Of a DNA stretch of 64,000 nt, positions 25,233 through 36,217 are shown one piece after another; position 1 is the first letter of the stretch, and every line of letters begins with the position of its first letter. The notes beneath the pieces are model-generated. The model worked only from the letters and a program-made list of their open reading frames with translations, was not told the DNA's origin and did not search any database. The position numbers were made by a program, and so were the translations under genes. Origin of the DNA: Scleroderma bovista (Eukaryota > Basidiomycota > Agaricomycetes > Boletales > Sclerodermataceae); contig JAYMGJ010000157.1 in assembly GCA_037178675.1 (NCBI GenBank), forward strand, positions 372,001 through 436,000, given 5' to 3'.

Positions 25233-26092
25233 ATGGGTGGGTTTCTCTTCGACACCTCTGACTCAACTCGTTGATTATTTCCAGATTATCAGGTCAGATT
25301 CGAGCATCTGGTTGGTTCCATTAAGTCAAACTAAACCTGGTCACAGAATCGTGTTGGTTCCAAGTTCGGTGGAGGTGGTGTGGCGGGTGCATCAGAGACC
25401 AACGTGGACCGAAGAGAACGTCTGAGGAAGCTCGCGCTCGAGACTATTGACCTCGCCAAGGTAACCCATTCTGGTAATACCGGTTCTCCTTCTCATCGGT
25501 TTGCAGGACCCCTACATTCTACGCAACCACCTGGGCTCTTTGGAATGTCGTCTTTGCTTGACGCTCCATACAAACGAAGGCTCCTACCTGGCCCACACCC
25601 AGGGTAAAAAGCATCAGACCAACCTTGCCCGTCGTGCCGCTCGCGATGCCAAAGAAACTCAACTCATGGTTGCACCCACTCAAAGCAGCGTGCAGCGGAA
25701 GGTGTTCCTCAAAATCGGTCGCCCAGGCTATCGGGTAACCAAAGTCCGTGATAAGGACACCGGAAAGGAAGGGATGATGGTTCAAGTGCATCTTCCTCAA
25801 ATTAAGCCAGACGTTATCCCACGACGACGGTTCATGAGCGCATGGGAACAAAAGAGGGAGCCTCCCAACAAAGCCTATCAGTACTTGATCGTGAGGCTAT
25901 GTTGTTACCGCATGTTGCCGCTGTTCATCATTCTACCAGGTCGCAGCTGAGCCATATGAAACCATTGCGTTCCGCATTCCAGCTCGTGAGATCGAAGACG
26001 AATCTGACGACGCTGGTTATTGGAATTGGTCACACTGGGATCCAGACACCAAGCAGTATAGTTTCCAGTTCATGTTCCGTCCCTCCTACTGA
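25233..26092 (+). CDS. SF3A2: Splicing factor SF3a subunit 2 (Prp11/SF3A66)
   Basis: Component of SF3a in the U2 snRNP, required for pre-spliceosome assembly at the branch site. Once correctly spliced, the protein starts MDYQNRVGSKFGGGGVAG, the family's very conserved N-terminus. The matrin-type C2H2 zinc finger is CRLCLTLHTNEGSYLAHTQG with KKH following, then VFLKIGRPGYRVTKVRD and REIEDESDDAGYW, ending QYSFQFMFRPSY. Exons: 25233-25236 (ATG plus one base), 25285-25292 (8 nt), 25347-25460, 25507-25890 and 25940-26092. At about 215 residues it lacks the Pro-rich tail of animal SF3A2, as expected for fungi. The last exon was copied into the tandem duplication that follows. Confidence 0.94.
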
Positions 26093-26144
26093 GTTGTACA
26101 TGCATGGGATTGAATAGTTATCGTGTAATGCAGCAAAGTCTGCA

Positions 26145-26678
<534 letters not shown>

Positions 26679-26720
26679 GACGGAGAAATTCAAGGGTTAC
26701 TCTGAACGTCCCCGGATGCA

Positions 26721-26730
26721 GATTTTATAG
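26721..26730 (-). promoter_or_regulatory. TATA-like box of RNase copy A
   Basis: CTATAAAATC on the minus strand, about 45 bp before the start codon. The same element is conserved at the equivalent place in copy B. Confidence 0.6.
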
Positions 26731-26731
26731 G

Positions 26732-27479
26732 GCCAACAAGCATCTTTTGGTCGATCTCAAGGGTGGCTCAGCGGTTGTTCTCTTCTCAGACTCTACATGT
26801 GCAAACCAGCGCACGTTCGATCGAGAACACCAAATTGCAACGATGATCAAAACACATGGTAGTGAAGATGGGGTGCATGAAAAGAAGCTGCTTGGAATGT
26901 TACACAAGCATGCCAACTGCCTGTCATAGCATCCAACTTATCGCTAATACCCCTGAAAATACATCGCTCTCTTTGTACCCGAGATCGCCATGAACGTACA
27001 AAAGGTAGCTTTGTGGATTGGCAGAGTGAGTGGATCGTGCAGGACCTGTCGAGCAACTTCCCATGACTCAAAGATCATGGTATAGGCATCGCCCCCTAGC
27101 TCGAGTCGACTGGTCCGCAGAGCTGTAGGTCCATAAAATACCAATCCGGAATATCTTGAACCTCGCGAATCCCGGACACAGCTAGCTCAAGACCATAAAT
27201 AGGTTGCATAAACACTGTTCCGCGTAGTAGAGCACTCGGTCCACAGTAGGCGGGTGCTCCTTGAGCCACTGAACAGCGTCGTAAGATGAAATGAAATGAA
27301 CTACATACATAATATTCCGGCCGACTAGTACGCTACGAAGTCAACGGTCACGTGTTCGTTTTACTTTATTGTCGCATTTATCGCTGTCTTCAGACTAATA
27401 GTCATTAGGTACAAGTTCTTGTACATTAGTCGTTTATTCTCAACACTGAGATTGTCATAATTTGGTCAATGTTGCACGC
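26732..27479. other. Spacer of duplication unit 1
   Basis: The part next to copy A (to about 26940) aligns with the copy B upstream region, for example the GATGATCAAAACACATGG match at about 26842. The rest has only weak similarity to unit 2. A 66-residue open frame at 26944-27144 (-) has no recognisable motif and I do not call it a gene. Confidence 0.5.
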
Positions 27480-27524
27480 AGTTGCATCAGAAACCACTCG
27501 TATGTCCGGTGGTCGTACTCCATA
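27480..27524 (-). pseudogene. Fragment of a P450 last exon
   Basis: The + strand here reads GCATCAGAAACCACTCG followed by a diverged GGTGGTCGTACTCC. It matches 29045-29080 inside the last exon of the intact P450 (ATCAGAAACCACTCATCC, then GGCGGTCGAACTCC). The similarity stops at the junction with SF3A2-derived sequence at about 27524. It cannot encode a functional product and marks the end of duplication unit 1. Confidence 0.65.
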
Positions 27525-27537
27525 TCATTCTGCCAGG

Positions 27538-27677
27538 TCGTAGCTGAGCCATGCGAAACCATTGCGTTCTGCATTCCAGTTCGTGAGATCGAAGGCGAAT
27601 CTGACGACGCTGGTTATTGGTCACACTGGGATCCAGACACCAAGTAGTATAGTTTCTAGTTCCGTCCCTCCTACTGA
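27538..27677 (+). pseudogene. Relic of SF3A2 last exon
   Basis: Starts at the same splice acceptor (CATTCTGCCAG) and follows the last SF3A2 exon closely: CETIAFCIPVREIEGESDDA against YETIAFRIPAREIEDESDDA in the functional gene. Six bases coding Asn-Trp are deleted, the Gln codon that should follow DTK is a stop (27645-27647), and part of the C-terminal coding sequence is lost. Nothing upstream could supply the rest of the gene. Confidence 0.88.
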
Positions 27678-27730
27678 GTTGTACATGCATAGGATTGAAT
27701 AACCATGTATGTAATGCAGCGAAGTCTGCA

Positions 27731-28267
27731 CTACGAGCACTTGATAACTTTACCTTCTCGGGATCCCCCAGTGTGGGCAATACATCCTAACGGCCTCTCA
27801 GTCATATTACCAAGGTTAGTCCGCAATAATGACTCACCACAGAAATGGCCAGCATCGTCAAATACGACACGATCAGGACCAGGCGAGCCATCCGTGTAAA
27901 CACTGCCGTGCTTCAGAGGGTAGTCGAAGAGTTCCCCACTGCATGACGGAAAAGAGAAGTCCTATGAAGTTCGATCAGTCACCACACGCCATGGCCATCT
28001 AGACTGTGTTTCCCTACTTCGTCATTATCGTATTGAGAAGGGTAGTCCCTGGCGGATATTGTATGAGTACCTTCAACTTGTATGAAGCAATGCGTCATGG
28101 ACTTACCCTCCACCACCATTCTTGGCCTGAGCAAGGGCGTTGGTGATATCTTCAGCCGTGAAATGGTCGCTTCCGCAAGTGCAACCCCCGCTTTGGCGAC
28201 GCACACCAAACGACGTTGCGGTAGTGGCTAGGAGAACCGTCAACCAGAGGAGAGACACAGGACGCAT
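27731..28267 (-). CDS. RNase T1-family paralogue with altered catalytic residues (copy B)
   Basis: Tandem paralogue of copy A with the same 123-residue length, four-exon structure, signal peptide, TATA-like box and six cysteines. Exon 1 runs 28267-28107 and the last exon 27786-27731. Tyr56, Arg95 and His110 are kept, but the His58 position is Ser (DYPSQY instead of NYPHQY), the general-base Glu77 is Asp (LFDYPL) and Phe119 is Lys. The frame is otherwise intact, with no stop or frameshift, and splice sites are kept, so it is probably expressed and secreted. In RNase T1 the equivalents of His58 and Glu77 take part in catalysis, so activity is expected to be reduced or changed; that is inference. 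The terminal intron is again 51 nt and stop-free. Confidence 0.82.
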
Positions 28268-28314
28268 GGCAGAGAAATTCAAGGGTAACTCTGAATATCC
28301 CCTCTAGAGTCTGA

Positions 28315-28324
28315 GATTTTATAG
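28315..28324 (-). promoter_or_regulatory. TATA-like box of RNase copy B
   Basis: Same CTATAAAATC element as in copy A, at about the same distance from the start codon, although the flanks have diverged. This suggests it is under constraint. Confidence 0.6.
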
Positions 28325-28987
28325 GGCCAATTTTTTGTCTATTTCGGGTGCCTCAGCGTTGTTCGCTTCTCGGACTAGGCTTAGCCAGCGCAGAACACCA
28401 AATACTTACAGCATGGCTCATATCAGAATTGACTGTGTGAGCGCTTTTGTTTAGTTTTGGAATGTAGCCAAACGATCATCATCTGCGCTGATCGCCTTAC
28501 CTATCATAGTTCGCAGCACAGCTCGCCCTCCTCCTAACTCTTGCGGGACAGCTCTAAACAAGGTGATTTTAGCTATTTCTGGACATATGATCATACGACA
28601 TTGTTTGGCTACATTAAACTGTTAAAAGCGTTCATGTGAGCGTTGATTCTGGTCTATCGATATGAACTATGCTGTAAGATGATCAAAACACATGGTACAT
28701 AGATCTAGGGAAGCAGCGTCGGTGCATGGAAGGAAGCTACTTGCAATGTTACACGAACTTCATGCCTGTCATAGTGTCCAACTTCCCGCGAATGGGCAAG
28801 TGGATTGGCATGGGCTTGTTAAGGTAGATGCCTCCTTAACACGCAATGCAAATCGTAGTGCCAGTCTGTAATCCCTACTGTCTCATACAATTGATTATGG
28901 TAGATAAAATAAATAAGCAGATACATGTAGAGCATAACGATGGCTGGGCGATGCAGTCTTCATTACCATGAGTAAAACAACGTCGAC
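28325..28987. other. Spacer of duplication unit 2
   Basis: Promoter region of copy B and 3' flank of the P450. It contains the ~250-bp segment (28420-28672) missing from unit 1. I see no coding region, transposase or clear terminal repeats. Confidence 0.45.
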
Positions 28988-30985
28988 TCAGCATGTGGGA
29001 CGTCGCCTGAACAAAATCTCCGCTGTTCGATTTGGAGCGCAGTTCATCAGAAACCACTCATCCGGCGGTCGAACTCCGTCGTTTTCCAATTTCATATCAT
29101 AATTGAGGACCAGATAGGCCATCATCGTCGTCATCATCGTCGAGGCGAAGAACTGTCCTGGACTATACGGAAGATGTTAACACCAACCCACCGGCATTAC
29201 CTAGATCCTGCGCACCATTTTCGTTTCCCTTGGCCAAAAGATAAATGAGACAAATTCATAGAGTACCTCGTCAAAGCCTCCTTTCGCGACGAGCAAAACC
29301 TAAAAGGATCGAATTCATAGGCGTTCGGATAGTACCGACTATCAAAGTGCATTGGCCCAGACGCCACAGCAATGTGGGTGCCAGAAGGGATCTTTGTGCC
29401 GTCGGAAAATATGATATCTTCCATGGCCTTTCGCACCACAGGCACTGCGAGTTGGGGAGTTAACGAGAGTGCCGGATAGAATGGTCAGACCCACATAAGC
29501 TCGTGCTGCTGACCCTCTGGCTCTCCTTCAAAAAGCTGTCCATTTTCGGAAGCAGGGACATGGATTCTCTCGACCAGCCATGTTGACTGATCACCTCCTT
29601 GACTTCTTCCCTTAGAGGTTCCTGGAATTGTGGGTAGACCGCAAGATTGAACAGCGCATGGGCAAAGCTCTGGAGCAGGTATAAGAGAATTCTTCGAATA
29701 CATGGATCACACAGACCTGAGCCGATGTGTGCAAAGACGCAAAATTTAGGACCAAAATACGCAGAGCGATACTGCGAACGTTACGATCCTCTGGGGAAGA
29801 GACGTCGATAAGCCAGCTAATCATGTCACACTGTGCAACCGAGTTTGAATATGTAGGTCGTTACCATTCATCAATACATACCGGCTTTCCGGGCCAATCT
29901 TTACCCATGAGCTCTTCCTTCCTCAAGCGCTCATCGACAATGGGTTTCAACAATTCTATGCAGCGCCTTAGACTGCTAGGGGTGTTGGTCAACAGTCGAC
30001 CAATCAATCTGTTCCGGGTCTGCATGGTTTCAAATCTTCAAAAAAGAAGTACGTACGGGTGAAGTAGCGTGGGGAAAAGATTCATTAAACTCGCCCGGCT
30101 CATTACTTGTAGAGCAAACTTTGATTGAAGTTCCTCGAATTCGGAAGACTGGCCTACAAATCCCGCTCAACACGTGTAGGGTGAGAAGGGGCGGGTAAAC
30201 CATACAGATAGGGAGTCCAACAAAGACACGGTTGCTTATACGGCATGTTGCTTTCATTGCCGCGGAATAGGCCCTGACTTTGACCCACCCTGCCACACTA
30301 GTTAGATCAAGGGTGAGGAGTCATGTGACCCCGTACCGGTCTCTCCAAGGGGAAAAACGTTATCGAAGGAGAGTCGTATTTCCTCGAAGACCTCAGGAAA
30401 GAGCTGTGAAAAGTTGCGCCTGAGGTGGTCCCGTATTACTTGGACATGATACGGTTGCTCTTGTGCCTCGAGACCAAAAGTGTACTTGACTTGAAGGAGC
30501 TGTAGTGTGGTTACGTACACGGAAAAAAAAAAGAAAGCACTGGCAGCCACACACGTCTCGCATAGCGTGATCAAAGGATAGTCGCTCGTCGGGAATCTTG
30601 CGAAGTTCTTCGAGGAGGCGTGGGCCTGTTATCACCACGACCCATCGGTTCACCGTTGGTACCTTGAAAAACCCGTCCTTGTACTGAGACTGGATGAGAA
30701 CCGCACACAAGAGTCGTCGTGGACAGGGGAAGACTTGCCTGGTCGTAACCTTCCTGGATCATGGCTTTGGCGTGCAGAATGAACCTGGCGGCGCCATAGT
30801 AGGACGAGAGGAGTCCGGAAGGACCGACCGACGGAATAGCATCGAGCTGGGGAGAGGGGGGGTCTGCAAGATGTCTGCGAGAAGAGGTGGCGATGACCTG
30901 CCTTGGACCATCGTAGACGATCGACGCCCACAGTGACAGCGAGGACTGCGAGGGTAGAGGGGAGGAGACCTATCATATTATCCAT
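28988..30985 (-). CDS. Cytochrome P450 monooxygenase, ent-kaurene-oxidase-like
   Basis: ER-anchored haem monooxygenase of unknown substrate. The N-terminal helix is MDNMIGLLPSTLAVLAVTVG, then QLDAIPSVGPSGLLSSYYGA and YKDGFFKVPTVNRWVVVITG. The I-helix region is FASLHTSAQSF, the ExxR motif is KESQRV, and the PERF-like region is FDPFRFCSSRKEAL. The haem loop becomes canonical (FGQGKRKCPGQFFA) only if the intron 29163-29215 is removed, which splits the Cys codon as TG|T. Read straight through, the motif has an apparent extra Trp. One intron (30684-30738) begins with GC. The C-terminus is AEILFRRRPTC at 28988. The gene appears intact. There is no terpene synthase or other secondary-metabolite gene nearby, so it is not an obvious cluster member. 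Confidence 0.88.
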
Positions 30986-31694
30986 GTGCAGAGACAAGAG
31001 GAGGGGACATTCGGAAAAGGGCTGCCATGGAAGCCAGTATTTATGTCGGGGAAGGCGATGATATGGATTTAGAGTTAGCAAAGTCTCAGCTACCCTGCAG
31101 ATTACATTTCCAGCTGCAGGCCGTCCAGCCCCGAGCAGTGGCGCTGGTGGCCGTCGGATCGCTCTTTCTTTCCAGACTACCAACCACGGACTCGATGCTC
31201 ATGGGTTTCCCTGCCTCCATCCGTACTCTTCAAAGGCAAAATGAAGGTCTTCTGACGTCGTAAACGCTGCCCATTTCCGCGTTTTTGGGATGTCTGGGGC
31301 GATGAACCTCCGCACGAGATGAACGGATCACAGGGCCAGCATCCGCACGCATCGCAATCCTGGGCCCAAGTTGCCTGCTATGCTGGCCGAAAAAATTTGC
31401 TCGCTCACGCCTCACCTCGCAGAGGAGTCCACCGGAGAGCCGTTCACAAGATGCCCTATCAATCAATGAAGCGGAAACTGCACACTTCATGTACAGCATC
31501 CCACAGCGTGATGGCAAGATCAGTGTATACATACTACAGAGGACGCCATCAGCTCGCCAGATTTAATTGAGGTGATACACAGCTTAAATTGCGCGTAATT
31601 GTCCTATCGAGCATTTAATCAAATGTGCGACTGCATGAATGTCACAGTAACAGTCAATTTCCGCGTCGAAGGTCGGCTAACAATAATCATAATC
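30986..31694. other. Intergenic region upstream of P450
   Basis: About 700 bp with a few open frames on both strands (for example 31230-31532 minus) that show no conserved motif. It should contain the P450 promoter and the 3' UTR of the proline-rich gene. Confidence 0.4.
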
Positions 31695-33676
31695 TTAGAT
31701 ATCAGCTTTCCGCTTACTCAGTCGACGACGACGACCACCAGTCCCTTGCTGGGCCCTTTCCCCTTCCAATGCTGTGGCGGAAGGGTTCTTTCTCAACGTC
31801 AGACTGCCCCCGGTTCGGGGGATCGACGACTGCACCGGCAAATGGACGTTGCCCGAAAAACTGGCTGACCGTTTGCGTAGCACCTTCCTCCCTCGGTTCA
31901 CCACTGGTATCTCAGCCGTCACATCGACCGGGCGACGACCCACATCGTCTGCTTTAGGAAAAGCATATCGGAGTTGGCGGGGTGGTGCAGGCAGTGGCTG
32001 CGATTGCGATTGGGGCTGCAAAGGGGCTGGCATGACAAGTCGTTTTGGGAGGTGTTGTACTCGCGGTGGTTTGCTGTCACTGTTAGCAGTTTGCCCATTG
32101 GGAATGCGCGGTAGGTCCAGGGAACGAACACTCCTGGGTGGCGGAGCTTGTCGGGGCGGTGAGTCACCCAAAGACCGAACTGGTTGGGATATCAGATGGG
32201 GTAGATCAGAAGGTGGCGGTGGAGATGGGGTATGCAAGCCAGGTTCACGATAATTCGGAGGGAAACGAGTCGTGCCCGTGGACTGTAACCCCCCGTTAGG
32301 GACATAGGGCGCAGAGACGGAATTCATATGAGATGGCGCTACACCAGGTACATGCGGAATGATGTCTCCAAAATAGTGCACCCGAAGAGCTGGTTGAGAC
32401 GGGAAGTCCCTGTCATTGGGGGGATATAACTCAAGAGACTGATCACGGAGTATTCCAGTCCCGATGTGGTCAGGTCGGATGTTGCTTGCAGCGGGATCAT
32501 AATGACGGCGTTCTCGAATAGGAACCGTTTCGACTTGAACATTATGGACAAAACCCTCGTTTGAGGTATTGTCTGCCTCTGCGAAGATATCGGCTGGTAG
32601 AAACGACTGCTTCTTACGGACCCTGATGAACAAAAATGCAGACCATAAATTACTGTACGCACATCGTTCATTGCCACACGCCCAAGAGGTGGAGCGCTAG
32701 CGCGATTGACCTTCATATTCGTCAGTGCCTGTCCCGGAATAGGGGTATCCAAAATGCCTACCTTGCGCTTCGAAGGATTCGTTCGCCCTATCAGGTCATC
32801 CGCAGCGCTGTGTGGTGGAACGAGCTTCGCAAGGTTATTGGTTATTGCTTCATAAGGACCACTGTGGTGGAAACCAAGCCCAAAAGGATCTGTCTCATCC
32901 AGCTCGTCGATACGATCGAGATTGTCGCGTTTCGTAAGTCTCCTGACAAAGTTTTTTATCTTGTCCGATCGCTTCCTAGTGACCGGGAGGTCTGGCGCAG
33001 AACTGACTCGAGGAGGGGAGGTAGGTCGGGGTGGTCGCATATCTGGTGTAGACATGGTATATGGCATACAAGGACGGTTTTCATCTGGAGGGCGTGCAGA
33101 AGCAGAGGGCGGAAATTTAGTGGATGGGGCCGGATGGGGCATTGTCCTCGAGACAGGGGACGTAGTGTGAATCCCGGGAGTCTGTGTGGGTGAAGAACTG
33201 TTCGATGTGGCTGATGATGATACAGTGGAGGATCCTGAGGATGTCAAGATGGGTTCATGTTCTAAGGATACAGACAATGCAAGTGGGGACAGACGGCGGT
33301 CTACAGTCGTTGGGTGGTGTGGAAGAACAGCAGGGGCAGGCCACGTTATATTTTCTTGAGAAGTAGGGTCATACATGGAAGGGCTGCGGCGTGGTGGCCT
33401 GGGGGGCAAGTCTTTGTATGATCGAGCATCAGCGAGGTTGAAATGAGGATGCGAGAAAGGATCTGAAGAGAAAGCGGGATCGTTGAACACTGTCGGTGCT
33501 AAGGGTCTCCTGAACTGGGGCATCGGTTTCTTTGGAGGAAGAGGAGGGGGCGAAGGAGGCCGCGATGGTGGGTATCTATTGGGCCAAGGAGGCGATCTAG
33601 CAGACGGGTACACGTTGGCAATGTGCTCCCCGACGAAGCTCGCGTCTGATGGACGATAGAAGGCTCCCCAGGCCAT
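31695..33676 (-). CDS. Proline/serine-rich protein of unknown function
   Basis: Two long exons joined by one short intron at about 32610-32660, giving a protein of roughly 630 residues. I recognise no folded domain. The start MAWGAFYRPSDASFVGEHIA is well defined and is followed by Pro-rich tracts such as PPSRPPSPPPLPPKKP, an Arg/Lys segment (RKRSDKIKNFVRRLTKRDN), and a C-terminus with RGRKVLRKRSASFSGNVHLP and a final RRRRLSKRKADI that could be a nuclear localisation signal. The acceptor of the intron is uncertain between neighbouring AGs; one in-frame choice joins MND to KQSFLPADIF. PxxP tracts suggest SH3 partners, which is speculation. It is head to head with SLD2. Confidence 0.7.
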
Positions 33677-33845
33677 GAGAACGGATAAGAGGAAGTGGGA
33701 GGAACGAGGCGTGGCCCCCGCGAGAAAGATACGAAATCAGTAGCCATGGACTATGTATGTGTGTGCTTGAACATGTCGGGCTCCTCGAGAGAGAGAGTAG
33801 CCGGTTTTTGTTGTTCTGTTGTTTGTCTTCCCCCCGACTGGCACC
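33677..33845. promoter_or_regulatory. Bidirectional promoter, proline-rich gene and SLD2
   Basis: About 169 bp between divergent start codons. No clear TATA element; a short GA-run (GAGAGAGAG) lies near 33788. Confidence 0.4.
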
Positions 33846-35589
33846 ATGGCCGAGGGCGAGCTTGCTGCTGTTCGCGCCCAGATAAAAACATGGGAGCGCG
33901 AGTTTAGGTCCGCCCAAGGCAGGGATCCCTCTGTCCAGGATATCAAAGACCATCCCCACATCGGTACGTCCCCTGCACTTGTCGTGTCGCGTCGCGTTCG
34001 TACCACCCAGTCGTCTCGCAGCCGAGAAGTACAAGCTATACAAGAGAATAACCAAGGCCACCGCCGCCTCTTCGTCGAATCCCCCACCATCTCAGGACCC
34101 TTCGAGTTCGCTATCCTCTTCGCGTATTCCAAAGCCTCGTCCAGTGACGGCCGTCGATCCTCTACCTGGTTTCAATCCGTTCTCCCCCGTCAAGAACAAG
34201 AATCGTGGCAAGCAGAAATGCCAAGACCCCTCGTCGTCGTCTGCCTCTCACCTGTCCAAGGCGCCGTCTTCCATCAATCCTTTTGCCACTCCATCAAAGC
34301 ATAAGCCAAATCATAGAGACCCTCGCACCCCATCACCAGATCCCTTCCCGCTTATCGCACAAGCCCATGCGAGAGACGACTTGACCCCATCTCATGACCC
34401 GCCAGTGGACAGGGCAGTGTCGCGTGCGCGTAAGCGCTTACGCGGGGAGCCCGTCTCGCCGTCACCTAATAAACAGAAACGCCAGCGTCTTGCTGTGTTG
34501 CCCGTTCCTGAAGTGGACCAGTCGTCCGATAGCGAAAACCATCTTGATCTTGCACCCGGTGCTTTGAACGCGTCTTCCATTGACGATTCTCCAGTGAAAG
34601 CTCCTGCTGGGGGCAAATCATTCAAGCTATTGTTCGAAGATGCATTGCCAACCCTGAGTTTACCCAAGAATACCAGTGAGCCTGCGCCACCCTCTCACAC
34701 CAAGTTGAACACGCTGGACGCGCATTTTCCACGTGCTTCTCGCGATCCTTTTACTCAAGCACTTTCAAAAAATGGAAAATTTGGCGATATCAAATCTGCC
34801 ATCGCCTCGAGTTCGAGTCATCAGCTGACCGCAACTTGTGTCGCATCATCGTTCCCAACCCGTGTCGGCGAGGCTGGCGCTAGTCCAACTGATGGTATGG
34901 GGCGTCCCATCCGATCTAAAGCTGTCTCCGCGGAGTCTGTCGTGCCTCACAGGCCCGTCCAGACTAAGTCATCGGCGAAGCGTGGCCTGGAGGAGGGAGA
35001 ACTTGCAGACAACAAAACACACCAGGGTGACGCACCAATCTCACGTGGTTCCTTAGTACCCCCCTCTCCACCTCCTGGTGCCGTGTCTCACGCTGCACTG
35101 AGTAAGCCGAAGGGCGGAGTGCAGCAACGCCGCAAGAAACCGAGAGTTGAACTCGAACCAAGCGAGGACGAGGACGATGGTTCAGATGGCATTTCCGTTA
35201 AGGTGGTCGCTGGCATGCATTGCAAACCATCTCATCGAGATCCCGATGATCTCGACTGGGATCCATTATTAGACCTTCATGCCCATGACCGCGACTCAAG
35301 TTTCAACGCCGAGCATGACGCAAATCGTCACGAGTCTGGCACATTTAGTGTGGACCTACCTGATAATCTTCGCCGCGTGTTGGCCATTTCTCCACCAGGA
35401 ACTCAGAACAGCAAGGAGGAACGTGTTGTCCGCTGCCTCTTGTATGGTGATCGGGTTGGCCACTATGACGCTTCCAAAGGCGGTGACATCTGGGATGTTG
35501 GAGAGGGCAATGACGGTGTGCGCGCCGACACCGAAACAGAGGATGATTGGGAAGGTGAACCCGTCCCGTGGGAGGTCGGAGAGTTGTAA
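33846..35589 (+). CDS. SLD2: DNA replication regulator Sld2 (Drc1)
   Basis: Sld2 is phosphorylated by S-phase CDK, binds Dpb11/TopBP1 and helps load GINS and polymerase epsilon at origins. The diagnostic N-terminal block is formed across one intron (33964-34021): IKTWEREFRSAQGRDPSVQD, then AEKYKLYKRITK. The rest is disordered and rich in S/T-P sites (e.g. RTPSPDPFPL, GEPVSPSPNKQKRQR, SSIDDSPVKAPAGG), as expected for a CDK substrate, followed by FKLLFEDALPTLSLP. An acidic C-terminus (WDPLLDLHAHDRDSSF, EDDWEGEPVPWEVGEL) ends at 35589. Exons 33846-33963 and 34022-35589 give 561 residues. The start ATG lies in an ACCATGG context. Only the N-terminal block is strongly conserved, but it is specific. 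Confidence 0.87.
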
Positions 35590-36217
35590 CCCTCGTAGCG
35601 TATGTCCGTGTGTCCCCGGCGCGTCCCATTTCCAATGCCTCATATCACTGTATTTCACGCAATATTTACTCGTATCTTTTGCAGAATCAGCCCCTTGAGG
35701 GCCGCAGGAATGAGTATGGCATGTATTCCACGTGTCGCATGGGCACCACCTTCCGTCGTCGGCTTCCCCGACATTCTGTCATGCTTGATATCGCACGCAT
35801 GGGGCAAGCCCCGATGCCTTCCAGCACGTAAACCGTGCTCTAGTGACAGCCAGATAGCATTTTGTGTTGTGGCCTGGACATATTCCACTCGCTTCCCCTG
35901 CCTCACTTGGGGCACACCCCATACGCGTGTTTCTCCTCCGTGTCTCGATGCAGGAGTGTGGCTCGGCTCTCCACCGGCTCATCGAAACACATAATTGGTT
36001 GCTTCAAACAGCCCTCTTCCTCCTGCTTGCACAGGTCATGTTGCGTGTTGTGAACGCAGCAAATGGCTGCAGTCTACTATTTAACTACCTTGCACGCTTA
36101 CAAGCTACGTATTTCACTACGCTCTTACCCTTTGTATCACTTCCTTGAGTCCCGTAGCTCGAAGAACGAGGCAACACCCTTAACATCTCCCGCACTGCGT
36201 CAATTGACGAGCATACA
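35590..36217. other. Intergenic region SLD2 to F-box gene
   Basis: Unsupported overlapping open frames only. It presumably contains the SLD2 3' UTR and the F-box gene promoter. Confidence 0.4.

Larger units (their letters stand above)
27524..29095. repeat. Tandem duplication, unit 2
   Basis: Second copy of the segment: SF3A2 last-exon relic, RNase copy B with promoter, spacer, and then the last exon of the intact P450. Near 28420-28672 it carries about 250 bp absent from the corresponding point of unit 1 (about 26841). Confidence 0.8.

Noticed and set aside
26944..27144. Minus-strand 66-codon open frame in the duplication spacer
   Set aside because: No homology I recognise, no counterpart in unit 2 and no splice context; length is within chance expectation.
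29197..29445. P450 apparently broken by an inserted codon in the haem motif and an early stop
   Set aside because: Using the donor at 29215 restores a canonical FxxGxRxCxG and the normal downstream exon, so the gene is intact.
31230..31532. 100-codon minus-strand open frame upstream of the P450
   Set aside because: Composition and residues look random and no motif is visible; probably promoter sequence.
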